A stretch of DNA of 64,000 bases from Teredinibacter sp. KSP-S5-2 (lineage in GTDB: Bacteria; Pseudomonadota; Gammaproteobacteria; Pseudomonadales; Cellvibrionaceae), in the NCBI RefSeq assembly GCF_032773895.1, contig NZ_CP120416.1, forward strand, positions 3,997,001-4,061,000, read 5' to 3'. Position numbers and translations under genes: made by a program. The notes beneath the pieces are model-generated. The model was given only the letters and a program-made list of their open reading frames with translations. It had not been told where the DNA came from and ran no database searches. The number at the start of each line of letters is the position of its first letter. Position 1 is the first letter of the stretch. Below are positions 55,136-64,000 of the stretch, in pieces.

Positions 55136-56917
55136 CTAAAATAGTTCATCATTAATGGCCATAATGGTATCAGGCCCGGCAAGAATTTTCTTCTCCAAAC
55201 TATCGATCACAGGTAATACCTTTGCAAAAAAGTAATCCGCCGTTTTTATTTTACTTTGCGCGAAACGACTCTGATCCACATTGGAGGCTAACGGCACAAT
55301 CATCCTTACCCACATGTAAGCAAAGCAAACATAACCAACAAAGTGCAGGTAATCCACCCCCACAGCACCTGCAAGATTAGGGTTATCATTTGCAGATGCG
55401 AGCAGCTCATCGGTGACTTTTTGCAAACGTTTGGTTGCAGATAAAAGCAGGTCTTCGTATTTTTTGATTTGCTGAGGCTCTTCACAAGTGTCGATAAAAT
55501 CTTGAATATCTTCAACAAACTCACCAAGTAATACACCTTTAGCAGAAAGGGTTTTACGACCGATCAAATCCATCGCCTGAACACCGTTAGTACCCTCATA
55601 GATTTGCGTGATGCGGGTATCCCTTACGTATTGTTCCTGTCCCCACTCTCGAATGTAACCGTGACCACCAAATACCATTTGGCTATCCAATGTCGATAAG
55701 AATGCAGTGTCCGTCAAAAATGCTTTGGCAACCGGCGTCAAAAACGCCACCATGTTATCTGCTTTTTGTTTTTGCTCAGCACTGCGGGAAAATTTGGCAA
55801 CGTCTAACCAGTATGCAACATAAAGATAAAAAGCTCTCCCGGCTTCATTCATCGATTTCGCATTCAAAAGCATTCTGCGCACATCGGGATGCACCATAAT
55901 GGAGTCAGCTGGTTTATCCGGTTGTTTCGCCCCTTCCGCACTTCGACCTTGAACGCGCTCTTTCGCGTATGCCAATGCCCCCTGGTATGCCGCTTCACCG
56001 TTTGCCAATCCCTGCACCCCAACTACCAAGCGCTCGTAGTTCATCATGGTAAACATACAGGCCAAGCCTTTATTTGGTGCGCCGATTAACCAGCCTTTTG
56101 CCCCATCAAAATTCATCACACAAGTAGCGGACGCCTTGATCCCCATTTTCTTTTCCAGAGAACCACAGGACAGAGAATTTTTTTCGCTTGGTTCACCCTG
56201 TTCATTTAAAAGTCGTTTCGGCACCAGAAACAGTGATATGCCTTTTGTACCCTCCGGTGCATCCGGTAGCTTTGCCAGTACCAGGTGAATAATATTGGAA
56301 GTAATATTTTGTTCGCCCCAGGTGATGAAAATTTTTGTGCCGGTTATTCGATAGCTCCCATCGTCATCGGGTTCTGCCCGAGTACGGATTAACCCCAAAT
56401 CTGTCCCCGCATGCGGCTCGGTTAAATCCATCACGCCAGACCATTCGCCCGAATACATTTTGGGTAAGTAGGTTTGCTTAATTTCTTCGGAAGCGTGAGC
56501 ATCAAGCGCCAGGGTCGCGCCGGAAGTCAACATGGGCAGCAAACCAAAAGACATACACGCGCCCTGTAGCATTTCCTCCACACCAGACATCAATGTTTTG
56601 GGCATTCCCATACCACCAAACTCAGGGTTACCACCCAAGGCTCCCCAACCTCCGTCGCAATATGTTTGGTAGGCCTGCGGAAAACCGGAAGGCGGGATCA
56701 CCTCCCCCTCTTGCCACTGACAACCCTGTTCATCGGCTTCTCGATTAAGCGGCGCAATCACACCTTCACATATTTTCCCTGCCTCACTTAATATGGCTTC
56801 TGCTGTGTCCATATCCAGTTCAGAATCAGGCAATAATTCCTGCCACATTTCTGGAGCACGAAACACATCTCTTAACAGGAAAACGATATCTTCTACAGGA
56901 GCACGATAATCAGCCAT
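55136..56917 (-). CDS. Acyl-CoA dehydrogenase, long type
   Basis: A flavoprotein of 593 residues of the longer acyl-CoA dehydrogenase branch with an N-terminal extension (YRAPVEDIVFLLRDVF) and a C-terminal extra domain (QQIKKYEDLLLSATKRLQKV). Core marks: MDLTEPHAGTDLGLIRTRA, GTKIFITWGEQ, YVRDTRITQIYEGTNGVQAMDLIGRK. It should oxidise acyl-CoA to enoyl-CoA in the first step of beta-oxidation, passing electrons to ETF. Stands with the DUF3094 gene; no other fatty-acid gene is adjacent. Confidence 0.94.
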   Translation of the reverse strand: MADYRAPVEDIVFLLRDVFRAPEMWQELLPDSELDMDTAEAILSEAGKICEGVIAPLNREADEQGCQWQEGEVIPPSGFPQAYQTYCDGGWGALGGNPEFGGMGMPKTLMSGVEEMLQGACMSFGLLPMLTSGATLALDAHASEEIKQTYLPKMYSGEWSGVMDLTEPHAGTDLGLIRTRAEPDDDGSYRITGTKIFITWGEQNITSNIIHLVLAKLPDAPEGTKGISLFLVPKRLLNEQGEPSEKNSLSCGSLEKKMGIKASATCVMNFDGAKGWLIGAPNKGLACMFTMMNYERLVVGVQGLANGEAAYQGALAYAKERVQGRSAEGAKQPDKPADSIMVHPDVRRMLLNAKSMNEAGRAFYLYVAYWLDVAKFSRSAEQKQKADNMVAFLTPVAKAFLTDTAFLSTLDSQMVFGGHGYIREWGQEQYVRDTRITQIYEGTNGVQAMDLIGRKTLSAKGVLLGEFVEDIQDFIDTCEEPQQIKKYEDLLLSATKRLQKVTDELLASANDNPNLAGAVGVDYLHFVGYVCFAYMWVRMIVPLASNVDQSRFAQSKIKTADYFFAKVLPVIDSLEKKILAGPDTIMAINDELF

Positions 56918-57112
56918 AGTCAGTCTCTTTTATACTGTGACAACTTGCATGGACTTTAAGTATACGTTTTTAAACAAACAACAGTTTTAGAACTACTTAT
57001 TTTTAAACATAGAAAGCATATCAAGCAATTGCCACTTATTAAAAAGATGACACTTTACCCACTATATTTACGAGAATCGCAGAAAGAAAAATATTTTTTG
57101 CTTAAAGAAATA

Positions 57113-57958
57113 TTAAGCGATTTGATCTAATAACTCGCCAGGAGAATGAGAAGACAAGCTGGCGTTTTCAATGCCACGTTGCAAACGGGAGTTAATAAAA
57201 AACGGAGGCTCGCCTGACGAGAAATTAGAAGTAGCACCGTAGTTAGGCTTTGCTTCGGCGTCGTTTGCGCTTGCCGTAGCGGTTGTTTGAGAATCCTGCT
57301 CCTCTGACGAATTTTGCTCTTCGTTATTGGCTTCGTCGACACGTTGTGTATTAAGCTCCTGACGAGCATCCGACTCCATTCGCGTTGCCATGGCCGCGAC
57401 ACGCCGGTCTTGTGGCGATGGTTCAGCAGGAGCGAGAGCGGCCCGCCGAACAATTTCTGCTTTGCGAATTGTTTCTTCCGGAGAACTGGCTTTGCTGACA
57501 TCAATCGGAACCTCGCCAGAAATGGCATAACTCACACCATCCGGGCCACGTTTAAATTGATATTGAGCTGCACCGGCATATTGTCCGCCGATTGCCATAT
57601 GCGCCTGCTCATGCGCTCTCACTTCTCTATCCCGGGAAGCCAAATCACGGATTTCTTCCTGCTCAAGCTTTAACTCGGCCCGTTCTTTTTTACTTTCAAC
57701 ATCGTCCTTTTCTGTATCTTTGCTTGCTTGACCTGCCGTTTGCTCAACCTCTTTATTGTCACCGTACCCTGCGCTTAGATTGATTTCAGAGGGAGAGGGA
57801 AGGGAATTTTCCACCTTGGCAACTTCTGGGGCTTGTTCTATGGGCGGGATGACAGTATCAGAAGATGAGAGATGCTTTGCCCCAGTGGCGACAAAGTCCA
57901 ACGGGCTGGCCGAAGCGATGTGACTCGCTATGTTGGATGATAAATAACTAACATTCAT
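57113..57958 (-). CDS. SprA-like putative metalloprotease-related protein
   Basis: A 281-residue protein. Its middle part (about 92-215) matches the CJM1_0395/SprA-related family: RAHEQAHMAIGGQYAGAAQYQFKRGPDGVSYAISGEVPIDVS, with a HEQAH motif (116-120) that looks like a zinc HExxH, then RKAEIVRRAALAPAEPSPQDRRVAAMA. Both ends are low-complexity and polar. Family function is not firmly known. It follows the mini-flagellar-like gene at 58177 across a hairpin-rich spacer. Confidence 0.85.
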   Translation of the reverse strand: MNVSYLSSNIASHIASASPLDFVATGAKHLSSSDTVIPPIEQAPEVAKVENSLPSPSEINLSAGYGDNKEVEQTAGQASKDTEKDDVESKKERAELKLEQEEIRDLASRDREVRAHEQAHMAIGGQYAGAAQYQFKRGPDGVSYAISGEVPIDVSKASSPEETIRKAEIVRRAALAPAEPSPQDRRVAAMATRMESDARQELNTQRVDEANNEEQNSSEEQDSQTTATASANDAEAKPNYGATSNFSSGEPPFFINSRLQRGIENASLSSHSPGELLDQIA

Positions 57959-57987
57959 ACATGGGCCTTACACATCCAAATAACTAA

Positions 57988-58156
57988 CGCTCTCCCGGTC
58001 ACCACCCGTCTGGTGGCTATTCCAGGAGAGCGATTGGCGCTGCCATGCAGCGCCATTAGGTGGGCTGCACTCCACCTAATCGCGGGCCGGGGTAAGAAGG
58101 CCCGCTTTTTCTACCGCCGAAGCGGCAGAGAAACCAATTTGAACGATCGGCTCGTT
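57988..58156. repeat. Run of six consecutive hairpins
   Basis: Six stem-loops fill 170 bp: CGCTCTCC/GGAGAGCG (57988-57995, 58025-58032, with inner CACCA/TGGTG); TGGCGCTG/CAGCGCCA (58035-58055); ATTAGGTGG/CCACCTAAT (58055-58080); GCGGGCC/GGCCCGC then TTTTT (58082-58110); CCGC-cgaa-GCGG (58114-58125; UUCG loop on the minus strand); AACGA/TCGTT (58142-58156). The fourth is a good plus-strand terminator. This could be a structured RNA, the leader of the SprA-like gene or a palindromic element; it encodes no protein. Confidence 0.7.
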
Positions 58157-58176
58157 ATGCTCCCCTGTTCGCGTGT

Positions 58177-58485
58177 TTACGTTCGCGTATCAATCAAAGT
58201 GCCGAGCGCTTCGTCTGCAGCATCAATGACCTTAGCATTTGCGGTGAACAGCTGCTCTTGACGCCGAAGCTCAATCAACGGTTCTGCTATATCACCAGTA
58301 CGCCCAGGCTCGACAGTTTCATTGACGGGCACCACTTCGGTATCTTCTGCCGTTTGTGGACCCTGCGCCAGAGTGTTGGGATTATCCCGAATATTGGCCT
58401 CCGCGATTTCTTGCGCTGACTTTTGCATCTCGCGGCTGGAGGCCTGCATGCCTCTTACACCTTCGTTGAAAACCGAATTGATCAT
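58177..58485 (-). CDS. Mini flagellar-rod-like protein
   Basis: A 102-residue protein. Its start (INSVFNEGVRGMQASSREMQKSAQEIAEANI) resembles the N-terminal helix of flagellar rod/hook proteins, and its end (LIELRRQEQLFTANAKVIDAADEALGTLID) resembles their C-terminal helix (normally ...QR-x-Y-x-ANxKVxxTxDEMLGTLIN-like). It lacks the whole beta domain in between. No flagellar gene is near. It may be a stand-alone rod-like helix pair with a role yet unknown, and lies upstream of the SprA-like gene. Confidence 0.72.
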   Translation of the reverse strand: MINSVFNEGVRGMQASSREMQKSAQEIAEANIRDNPNTLAQGPQTAEDTEVVPVNETVEPGRTGDIAEPLIELRRQEQLFTANAKVIDAADEALGTLIDTRT

Positions 58486-58641
58486 ACGATCACCTTAAAT
58501 TCAACCACATACCCCTCTATTCGTCTAAAGCTACAGAATAGAGCTTCTCACCTATAATTTTAATGCATCAACTGCTTAAAAAACAGGCTAAAGCAAGGAG
58601 TGTGCAGTGAACTTTAATACTGTTTTGTCGCAAAAAACACA

Positions 58642-59337
58642 CTAACTGTATAGTTTGTTTATATCCAGGTATTCGGCAGCCGCTTCCGGTGAAAGTGAGG
58701 ACAAATAAGGCAGAGTCCCCAAACAAGGTGCGGGGATAAGGGAACTTAGAGTATCAAAATTTTCAGCAAATACTGGCATATCGGAATCCAGCGTATTCGC
58801 AACCCACCCAGCCAAAGAAAGCCCTTCTTTTTTGATCGCATCAACAGTTAATAATGCGTGATTTAGGCAGCCTAAACGCATTCCCACGACCAAAATAACT
58901 GGTAAATTCAATGCGTGAGCAAGATCAGACATATATTCGCGAGTGTTTAGCGGCACTTTCCAGCCCCCCGCCCCCTCGACCACACATAAATCTGAAGGCG
59001 TCATCATCGAACCGCGTAGAAAGCCGGCAATTCGATCCAGACTAAGCGATCTGTTTTCTTTTTGTGCAGCGATATGAGGAGCGATAGCTTGCTGCAATGC
59101 CACAGGATTAACCTGTTCATAGGCCAGATTTACTGAGGAATACTGTTGTAATAACAACGCATCATCATTCACCCAGGTCAGCGCACCATCCACTTCTTTC
59201 TGTTCACATCCTGCTGCCACAGGTTTTAGGCCCAAGGTTTTTAGTCCTTGTTTTTGTCCTGCATGAAGTAGTGCAGCCGCAACTAATGATTTACCAACAT
59301 CAGTATCAGTACCAGCAATAAAAAACTTTTTGCCCAT
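58642..59337 (-). CDS. bioD: Dethiobiotin synthetase
   Basis: A 231-residue ATP-dependent carboxylase that closes the ureido ring of dethiobiotin. P-loop FIAGTDTDVGKSLVAAAL at 5-22, KPVAAG, and the substrate-binding VVEGAGGWKVPLN. Length is usual. It is the last gene of bioB-F-HC-D, 30 bp after the bioHC gene. Confidence 0.95.
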   Translation of the reverse strand: MGKKFFIAGTDTDVGKSLVAAALLHAGQKQGLKTLGLKPVAAGCEQKEVDGALTWVNDDALLLQQYSSVNLAYEQVNPVALQQAIAPHIAAQKENRSLSLDRIAGFLRGSMMTPSDLCVVEGAGGWKVPLNTREYMSDLAHALNLPVILVVGMRLGCLNHALLTVDAIKKEGLSLAGWVANTLDSDMPVFAENFDTLSSLIPAPCLGTLPYLSSLSPEAAAEYLDINKLYS

Positions 59338-59367
59338 AATGTAATTCTGTAGAAAACAGCCTCGGAA

Positions 59368-60966
59368 TTATTTTTTCAACAAATAATAATAAACTTCGTA
59401 GGTGGCCGGCAGCATTTTATTGTCTTCACGTCGAAAACGTTCATAAGACTCAGTTAATGCAGCAAGCTTCTTTCGCCCGGTCAACCCGGGATTACGACCG
59501 GAGTTAATATTATGCGCACCTATATTTTTTAAATCTCTCATTAAATCGACAACCGTCTGATACTGCAAAACCTGCTCTTCGCGCATAAAGACATCAACAG
59601 ATAGCCCTGCCCGAACAATTGCATCGGTAAGATAATCCGAATTTACAAACTGGTTGACATGCACATGATTACCGCTGTCGGCAGTTTGCCAGGCAGCATC
59701 TAACTCATACAACGTTTTTGGCCCAAGGGTGGAAAACAGGAAGAAGCCGTTATTTTTTAACGAATCATAAATCTGAACAAAAACCTGCTCAATGGATTCA
59801 CACCACTGAACACTCAGACTGGAAACAAACCCGTTAATGGATGAAAAAGCAAATGGCAGGTTTTCAATATCACCGAGTGTCCACTGTGCATGGCACTGTG
59901 TTTTTGCCTGATCAATCATTCCCGCGGCAATATCCATCCCAACAACACTATTGCCACTTTTGCTTGACAGATACTTCGTGCAATAACCGGTACCACATCC
60001 CAGATCAACGATTAGGCCCTGATAACCTGGAAGCAAATGTAGCATTTTATCGGCGACATTTTTTTGTAGTTTGGCCGCTTTATCGTAAGTTTTTGCTGCC
60101 TTGGAAAACGAATCTGCTATTTTTTTCTTTTCTTTCTTAGGCTTTGCAGACAACTCAGAATGTATAAACCGAACAACAGTCTGTGCCACATTTTCAGGCT
60201 GGGAAATATGAGGAGCATGACCGGAGCCAGGCAAAACACAAATACGATGCCCTGCGTAATGCTCTTTTATTAGCTCAGCGGCGGATACCGGTACCAGTTT
60301 ATCCTGCTCACCCAAAATATGAAGTACAGGTATGGAAATACTCTTTAAGTCTGAAAAATTATTCAGCTGCTTAAGATAATCCAAACCTTTTAGCCAGAGA
60401 GCTTTTTGCGAATCAGTGTATGCCGACAGACTTACCAATTTGGTAGACACTTTTTTTCGTTCAACATCCCCTAACGCTTGTAAACCCGCAAACCGTTTTA
60501 ATGTTGTTTGTGCGTTGGTTTGGAAGGATTGATAGAATTCGTCAAAAGTGGAAACTGGCATAGCTGACGACCAGCTATCTGATTGCACATAAGAAACATT
60601 GGTTGCGATGGTAATAAGCCCGGTTACATGGATATTTTTCCGTGCAGCAATCTTGCTTGCAACCATCCCGCCTAACGACCAGCCGATCAACAGACAACGG
60701 CTCGGCAAGGCATTCTCGATTGAGGAAACAAAATCCTCCAACGATCCCATAGGTTGCTCACAATGGAGCCCAAAACCAGGTAAGTCCAAAGCATAGATGG
60801 CTCTATCTGTTATACCTTGAGCTTCAAAAGCGGTTACCAAATCCTGCCAGACAATACTTTGCGATGCCCAACCGTGTAAAAAAACAATTGGCACATGACG
60901 ACTGTCTTTTATTTGATTCAGTGGTAATAATTCCATGCGAGATAATTGTTCTGCCGCCAGCACCAT
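59368..60966 (-). CDS. BioH-BioC fusion (pimeloyl-ACP methyl ester esterase plus malonyl-ACP methyltransferase)
   Basis: A 532-residue fusion of two steps in pimelate synthesis. Residues 1-265 are a BioH-like alpha/beta hydrolase: nucleophile GWSLGG (Ser 97), oxyanion FLHGWASQSIVW, Asp in ILGEQDKLVP and His in GSGHAPH. Residues from about 278 form BioC: KKKIADSFSKAAKTYDKAA, VDLGCGTGYCTKYLS, then GDIENLPFAFSSINGFVSSLSVQWC. BioC methylates malonyl-ACP to start the chain; BioH removes the methyl group when pimeloyl-ACP is made. Its ATG overlaps the bioF stop (TAATG). Confidence 0.93.
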   Translation of the reverse strand: MVLAAEQLSRMELLPLNQIKDSRHVPIVFLHGWASQSIVWQDLVTAFEAQGITDRAIYALDLPGFGLHCEQPMGSLEDFVSSIENALPSRCLLIGWSLGGMVASKIAARKNIHVTGLITIATNVSYVQSDSWSSAMPVSTFDEFYQSFQTNAQTTLKRFAGLQALGDVERKKVSTKLVSLSAYTDSQKALWLKGLDYLKQLNNFSDLKSISIPVLHILGEQDKLVPVSAAELIKEHYAGHRICVLPGSGHAPHISQPENVAQTVVRFIHSELSAKPKKEKKKIADSFSKAAKTYDKAAKLQKNVADKMLHLLPGYQGLIVDLGCGTGYCTKYLSSKSGNSVVGMDIAAGMIDQAKTQCHAQWTLGDIENLPFAFSSINGFVSSLSVQWCESIEQVFVQIYDSLKNNGFFLFSTLGPKTLYELDAAWQTADSGNHVHVNQFVNSDYLTDAIVRAGLSVDVFMREEQVLQYQTVVDLMRDLKNIGAHNINSGRNPGLTGRKKLAALTESYERFRREDNKMLPATYEVYYYLLKK

Positions 60967-62123
60967 TACAGTGCCTCGCTTATTGCGTTCAATAAGTCAT
61001 CCACTTGGCGGGGAGTATGATTTGCGGTAAACGTCACACGCAATCTTGAGGAACCTTCAGGTACTGTGGGTGGACGTATTGCGGTTACCCAAAAGCCCTT
61101 TTCTGCCAAGCGCTTGGATAAAGACAGCGCGTCTTTTTCTGTCCCCAGTAACACAGGCTGAATGGGTGAAGGAGAATCCCATAGTGTTAAACCTAATGCC
61201 TCACAGCCCGTTCGAAACTGGGCAACCAGCGAATTGAGTCTATCCCGCCGCCAGGATTCTTCCTGCAAAATATTTAATGCTTCCGATGTTGCAGCAGCAA
61301 CAGCCGGCGGCAATGCCGTGGTGTAAATATAAGTTCGAGCAAACTGAATAAGGTATTCGATCAACGTTTGGCTACCTGCGACAAACGCCCCAAAAGTGCC
61401 AAACGCCTTGCCTAAGGTTCCGATCAAAATAGGCAAGTCATCCACGTCCAACGAAAAATGCTCTGCCACCCCTCCGCCATTATTTCCCAGGCAACCAAAA
61501 CCATGTGCATCATCAACCATTAGCCATGCATTATTTTCCCTGGCTAACTTTGCCATCTCGGGCAAAGGCGCAATATCGCCATCCATACTGAATACACCGT
61601 CGGTAACAATCAGTTTTTTTTCAGCGGTGCTTTTCTCAAGTTTTTGCTGTAAGTGATTCAGATCGCCATGGCGATAGCGTTCAAATTTCGCGGCAGACAA
61701 TAAACCACCATCCAATAACGATGCATGATTTAACTTGTCTTGAAATACGGCGTCGTTGCGACCAAGCAATGCGTTAATAACACCCATATTGGCCATATAG
61801 CCGGTCGAAAAGAGTAAGGCTCTCTCCCTCCCGGTAAAGCGAGCCAGGGCTTCTTCCAATTCGTGATGGGGCCGACTGTGACCAGACACTAAGTGGGAAG
61901 CTCCACTACCCAAACCGTAGATTTTTGCCGCTTTTTGAAAGGCTTCAATCACACTCGGATGATTTGCCAACCCAAGATAATCGTTAGAACAAAAAGAGAC
62001 GAGTTTGGCATCTCCAACTGTGCGCTCAACCTGCTGGGGAGAGTCTGCACACAATAGTGTTCGATAGCGGTCAGCCAGCTCTCTTTCAGTCAGTGCGGGT
62101 TGAAGAAAATCATCCAAATTCAT
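60966..62123 (-). CDS. bioF: 8-amino-7-oxononanoate synthase
   Basis: A PLP enzyme of 385 residues that joins pimeloyl-ACP/CoA to alanine. Marks: LVSFCSNDYLGLANHP, LVSGHSRPHHELEEALA, the Asp in LMVDDAHGFGCLG and the Schiff-base Lys in GTLGKAFGTFG. Second gene of the operon, 16 bp after bioB and overlapping bioHC by one base. Confidence 0.96.
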   Translation of the reverse strand: MNLDDFLQPALTERELADRYRTLLCADSPQQVERTVGDAKLVSFCSNDYLGLANHPSVIEAFQKAAKIYGLGSGASHLVSGHSRPHHELEEALARFTGRERALLFSTGYMANMGVINALLGRNDAVFQDKLNHASLLDGGLLSAAKFERYRHGDLNHLQQKLEKSTAEKKLIVTDGVFSMDGDIAPLPEMAKLARENNAWLMVDDAHGFGCLGNNGGGVAEHFSLDVDDLPILIGTLGKAFGTFGAFVAGSQTLIEYLIQFARTYIYTTALPPAVAAATSEALNILQEESWRRDRLNSLVAQFRTGCEALGLTLWDSPSPIQPVLLGTEKDALSLSKRLAEKGFWVTAIRPPTVPEGSSRLRVTFTANHTPRQVDDLLNAISEAL

Positions 62124-62138
62124 TACAGCAAACTACCG

Positions 62139-63188
62139 TTAGGCTTCGTAGAAAAACTGGTCGTTTTTGGATTTCTCCAATTGCGCGACAACAGCAGCTT
62201 CCTGTTCTTCCTCGGTATGCTTAATTTCCCGCTGCTCGGGAGAAATTCCAAGACGGGCAAAGAGTTGCATATCTTTATTCGATTCGGGGTTAGCCGTGGT
62301 CAGCAGTTTCTCACCGTAAAAGATGGAGTTTGCACCAGCAAAAAACGCCATCGCCTGCATTTCATCGCTCATTTCTTCCCGGCCAGCAGAAAGACGCACA
62401 TGGGATTCCGGCATCAGAATTCGAGCCACAGCGATAGTACGAATAAAATCGATTGGATCGAGATCCGTTTGTTCCGCCAAGGGTGTACCTTCAACCCGTA
62501 CCAGCATATTAATGGGCACAGACTCTGGGTGTTCTGCCATATTCGCCAACTGGATAAGCAGCCCTATCCGATCAGACTCTTCTTCACCCATGCCAACAAT
62601 ACCGCCACAACAGACTTTCATACCTGCAGCACGAACATTGGCGATGGTTTCCAAACGGTCCTGGTAGGTTCGAGTGGTAATGATATCGCCATAAAATTCG
62701 GGAGAGGTGTCCAGGTTATGGTTGTAATAGTCCAGCCCCGCATCCGCCAGCTTTTGAGCCTGGACTTCGTCTAACATGCCCAAGGTCATACAGGTTTCCA
62801 TGCCCAGCTCTTTCACCTGCTTAACCATATCGATGACGTAACACATGTCCTTGTTTTTGGGCGAACGCCAAGCTGCCCCCATACAAAAACGTGTTGCGCC
62901 AGAGGCCTTCGCCGCCTTGGCTTCCTCAACCACCTTTTCAACCGCCATTAATCTTTCGCGCTCCAGGCCAGTATCGTAACGGGCACTTTGAGGGCAGTAT
63001 GCACAGTCTTCCGGACACGCACCGGTTTTAATCGAACACAGCGTGCTCACTTGAACCTGGTTAGGATCAAAGTACTGTCTGTGCACAGTTTGGGCACGAA
63101 ACAATAAGTCGTTAAATGGTAAAGTAAACAACTGCTGGACTTCTTCTCGAGTCCAGTCATGGCGAACAAGGCTGGCACTGGCGGTCAT
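62139..63188 (-). CDS. bioB: Biotin synthase
   Basis: A radical-SAM enzyme of 349 residues that inserts sulfur into dethiobiotin. The [4Fe-4S] Cys are in [20 protein letters not shown] and [13 protein letters not shown] are typical, and the second cluster is served by the later Cys residues ([12 protein letters not shown]) and Arg in [14 protein letters not shown] 63188 follows GGAG at 5 nt. Heads the operon under the BirA operator at 63255-63287. Confidence 0.96.
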   Translation of the reverse strand: MTASASLVRHDWTREEVQQLFTLPFNDLLFRAQTVHRQYFDPNQVQVSTLCSIKTGACPEDCAYCPQSARYDTGLERERLMAVEKVVEEAKAAKASGATRFCMGAAWRSPKNKDMCYVIDMVKQVKELGMETCMTLGMLDEVQAQKLADAGLDYYNHNLDTSPEFYGDIITTRTYQDRLETIANVRAAGMKVCCGGIVGMGEEESDRIGLLIQLANMAEHPESVPINMLVRVEGTPLAEQTDLDPIDFIRTIAVARILMPESHVRLSAGREEMSDEMQAMAFFAGANSIFYGEKLLTTANPESNKDMQLFARLGISPEQREIKHTEEEQEAAVVAQLEKSKNDQFFYEA

Positions 63189-63254
63189 ATGTGCTCCGAA
63201 TCTGGTATTGGCGAATAGAGGGAAAAGGCGCACAATAATCAGGCTCGCCAGGAG

Positions 63255-63287
63255 CTGTCAACCTAAAAAGGACTTAAAGGTTTACAA
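63255..63287. promoter_or_regulatory. BirA (biotin repressor) operator
   Basis: Arms CTGTCAACC (63255-63263) and GGTTTACAA (63279-63287) are 15 bp apart, matching the TTGTAAACC-N15/16-GGTTTACAA operator of the E. coli bio operon apart from two bases in the left arm. The site sits between bioB (minus) and comF (plus), 67 bp before the bioB ATG. Confidence 0.9.
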
Positions 63288-63289
63288 CT

Positions 63290-64000
63290 ATGCACTCACA
63301 TCAAAATTTCGTACAAAACTTGCTCGATTCAGTCCTCAAACTGGGTCAGTTTGCCCTCCCCAATCTATGCCTGTTATGCACCACACCAAGTAAACGCTTA
63401 CTATGCCCTGCATGCCTGGATTCTCTGCCCTACATGAAAAATGCTTGCCTTCAATGTGCGTTACCGATCACCAGTTCTGATACAGAGTTATGCGGCCAGT
63501 GTCTGGCGAGTAAACCCAGCTTTGATGCAAGTATCAGCTTGACCAGCTATCAGGGTCCCGTACCTTACCTGATCAACCAATTCAAACATCAGCGTAAACA
63601 CAATATTGGGGCTTTTTTGTCCCAGCTTTTTGTCGACCGCCTGCTATCTAGTCGAACCAGACCAGACGTCATTACTTTTGCACCGCTTTATTGGCGCAGA
63701 CAGTTTAGCCGTGGAATGAATCAGGCTGAACGACTGGCGAACACTATTGGTAACAGGCTGGATGTCAAAGTTGAGCCCCTATTCAAGAAAGTAAAATCAA
63801 CAGCCGCACAACAAAACATGACTCGCAAAGAACGGCTCAAGAATTTAAAAAACAGCGTTATTCTTTCCAATACTGTGTTAATAAAAGATAAGCATATTGT
63901 GTTCGTCGATGATGTGATGACCACCTGTGCCACAGCGGAAACCACCGCAAAACTGCTGCGCACTGCCGGCGCTGGCAGAATCGAAATATGGACAATCGCC
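63290..64000 (+). CDS. comF: ComF-family phosphoribosyltransferase-like protein (cut by window end)
   Basis: The first 237 codons of a gene that runs past the window end. The N-terminal zinc-finger Cys are seen (CLLCTTPSKRLLCPAC, then CLQCALP and LCGQC), followed by VPYLINQFKHQRKH, FAPLYWRRQFSRGMNQAERLA and the PRPP loop IVFVDDVMTTCATAE. ComF proteins take part in DNA uptake and recombination. ATG 63290 is 3 bp after the BirA operator, so a BirA complex may affect this gene too. No strong ribosome-binding site. Confidence 0.9.
   Translation, partial: MHSHQNFVQNLLDSVLKLGQFALPNLCLLCTTPSKRLLCPACLDSLPYMKNACLQCALPITSSDTELCGQCLASKPSFDASISLTSYQGPVPYLINQFKHQRKHNIGAFLSQLFVDRLLSSRTRPDVITFAPLYWRRQFSRGMNQAERLANTIGNRLDVKVEPLFKKVKSTAAQQNMTRKERLKNLKNSVILSNTVLIKDKHIVFVDDVMTTCATAETTAKLLRTAGAGRIEIWTIA

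Overview
The window looks like part of a gammaproteobacterial chromosome, most likely a marine polysaccharide degrader of the Cellvibrionales (the Saccharophagus/Teredinibacter/Cellvibrio type). The grounds are moderate GC content, secreted enzymes joined by poly-serine or glycine linkers to CBM5-type chitin-binding modules, many TonB-dependent receptors, a PEP-CTERM protein, and a biotin operon with fused bioH and bioC. This placement rests on protein character only, because no rRNA or other marker gene lies in the window.

Layout. 1-9.3 kb holds an esterase-like hydrolase, a CZB-domain protein, a TonB-dependent receptor and a 1190-residue secreted carbohydrate-active protein with three repeated N-terminal modules. 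9.4-15.7 kb is an accessory, AT-richer stretch of small unrelated minus-strand genes (lipoproteins, small secreted two-Cys proteins, a VF530-type protein, a methyltransferase), with a decayed IS110 transposase and attC-like imperfect palindromes, so it resembles an integron cassette cluster without an integrase. 15.8-24.4 kb holds a chitin-targeted alpha-carbonic anhydrase and an operon of GH20 hexosaminidase, FecI-type sigma factor, FecR-type regulator and an STN-bearing TonB receptor. 24.4-29.5 kb holds a TetR/YciI/tag operon with tandem operators and small membrane or secreted proteins. 29.5-34.7 kb is a tightly coupled four-gene operon (adenylating enzyme, ferric-reductase-like membrane protein, crotonase, LeuA-like synthase) that looks like an unassigned biosynthetic pathway. 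35-46.4 kb has a LexA-controlled SymE-like gene, a Pat-type acetyltransferase, a divergent GGDEF/HD-GYP pair, an AlkC-like DNA repair protein, a GntR regulator and an M20 peptidase. 46.5-53.6 kb is a chitin locus: two GH18 chitinases and, divergent from the second, a membrane regulator made of a catalytically dead GH18-like domain, a transmembrane segment, a degenerate kinase-like region and a LytTR DNA-binding domain. 53.7-64 kb holds a TonB-C-like periplasmic protein, an acyl-CoA dehydrogenase, a SprA-like protein, a hairpin-rich region, the bioB-F-HC-D operon with a BirA operator, and the start of comF.

How the genes fit together: secreted GH18 chitinases and the carbohydrate-binding modules would cut chitin, GH20 would trim the oligomers, and the STN receptor with its sigma/anti-sigma pair would take up the products and amplify the response. 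The GH18-LytTR protein is the obvious candidate for sensing chitin fragments directly and switching on the adjacent chitinase. The GH18-LytTR regulator and the 29.5-34.7 kb operon are the best candidates for undescribed systems.
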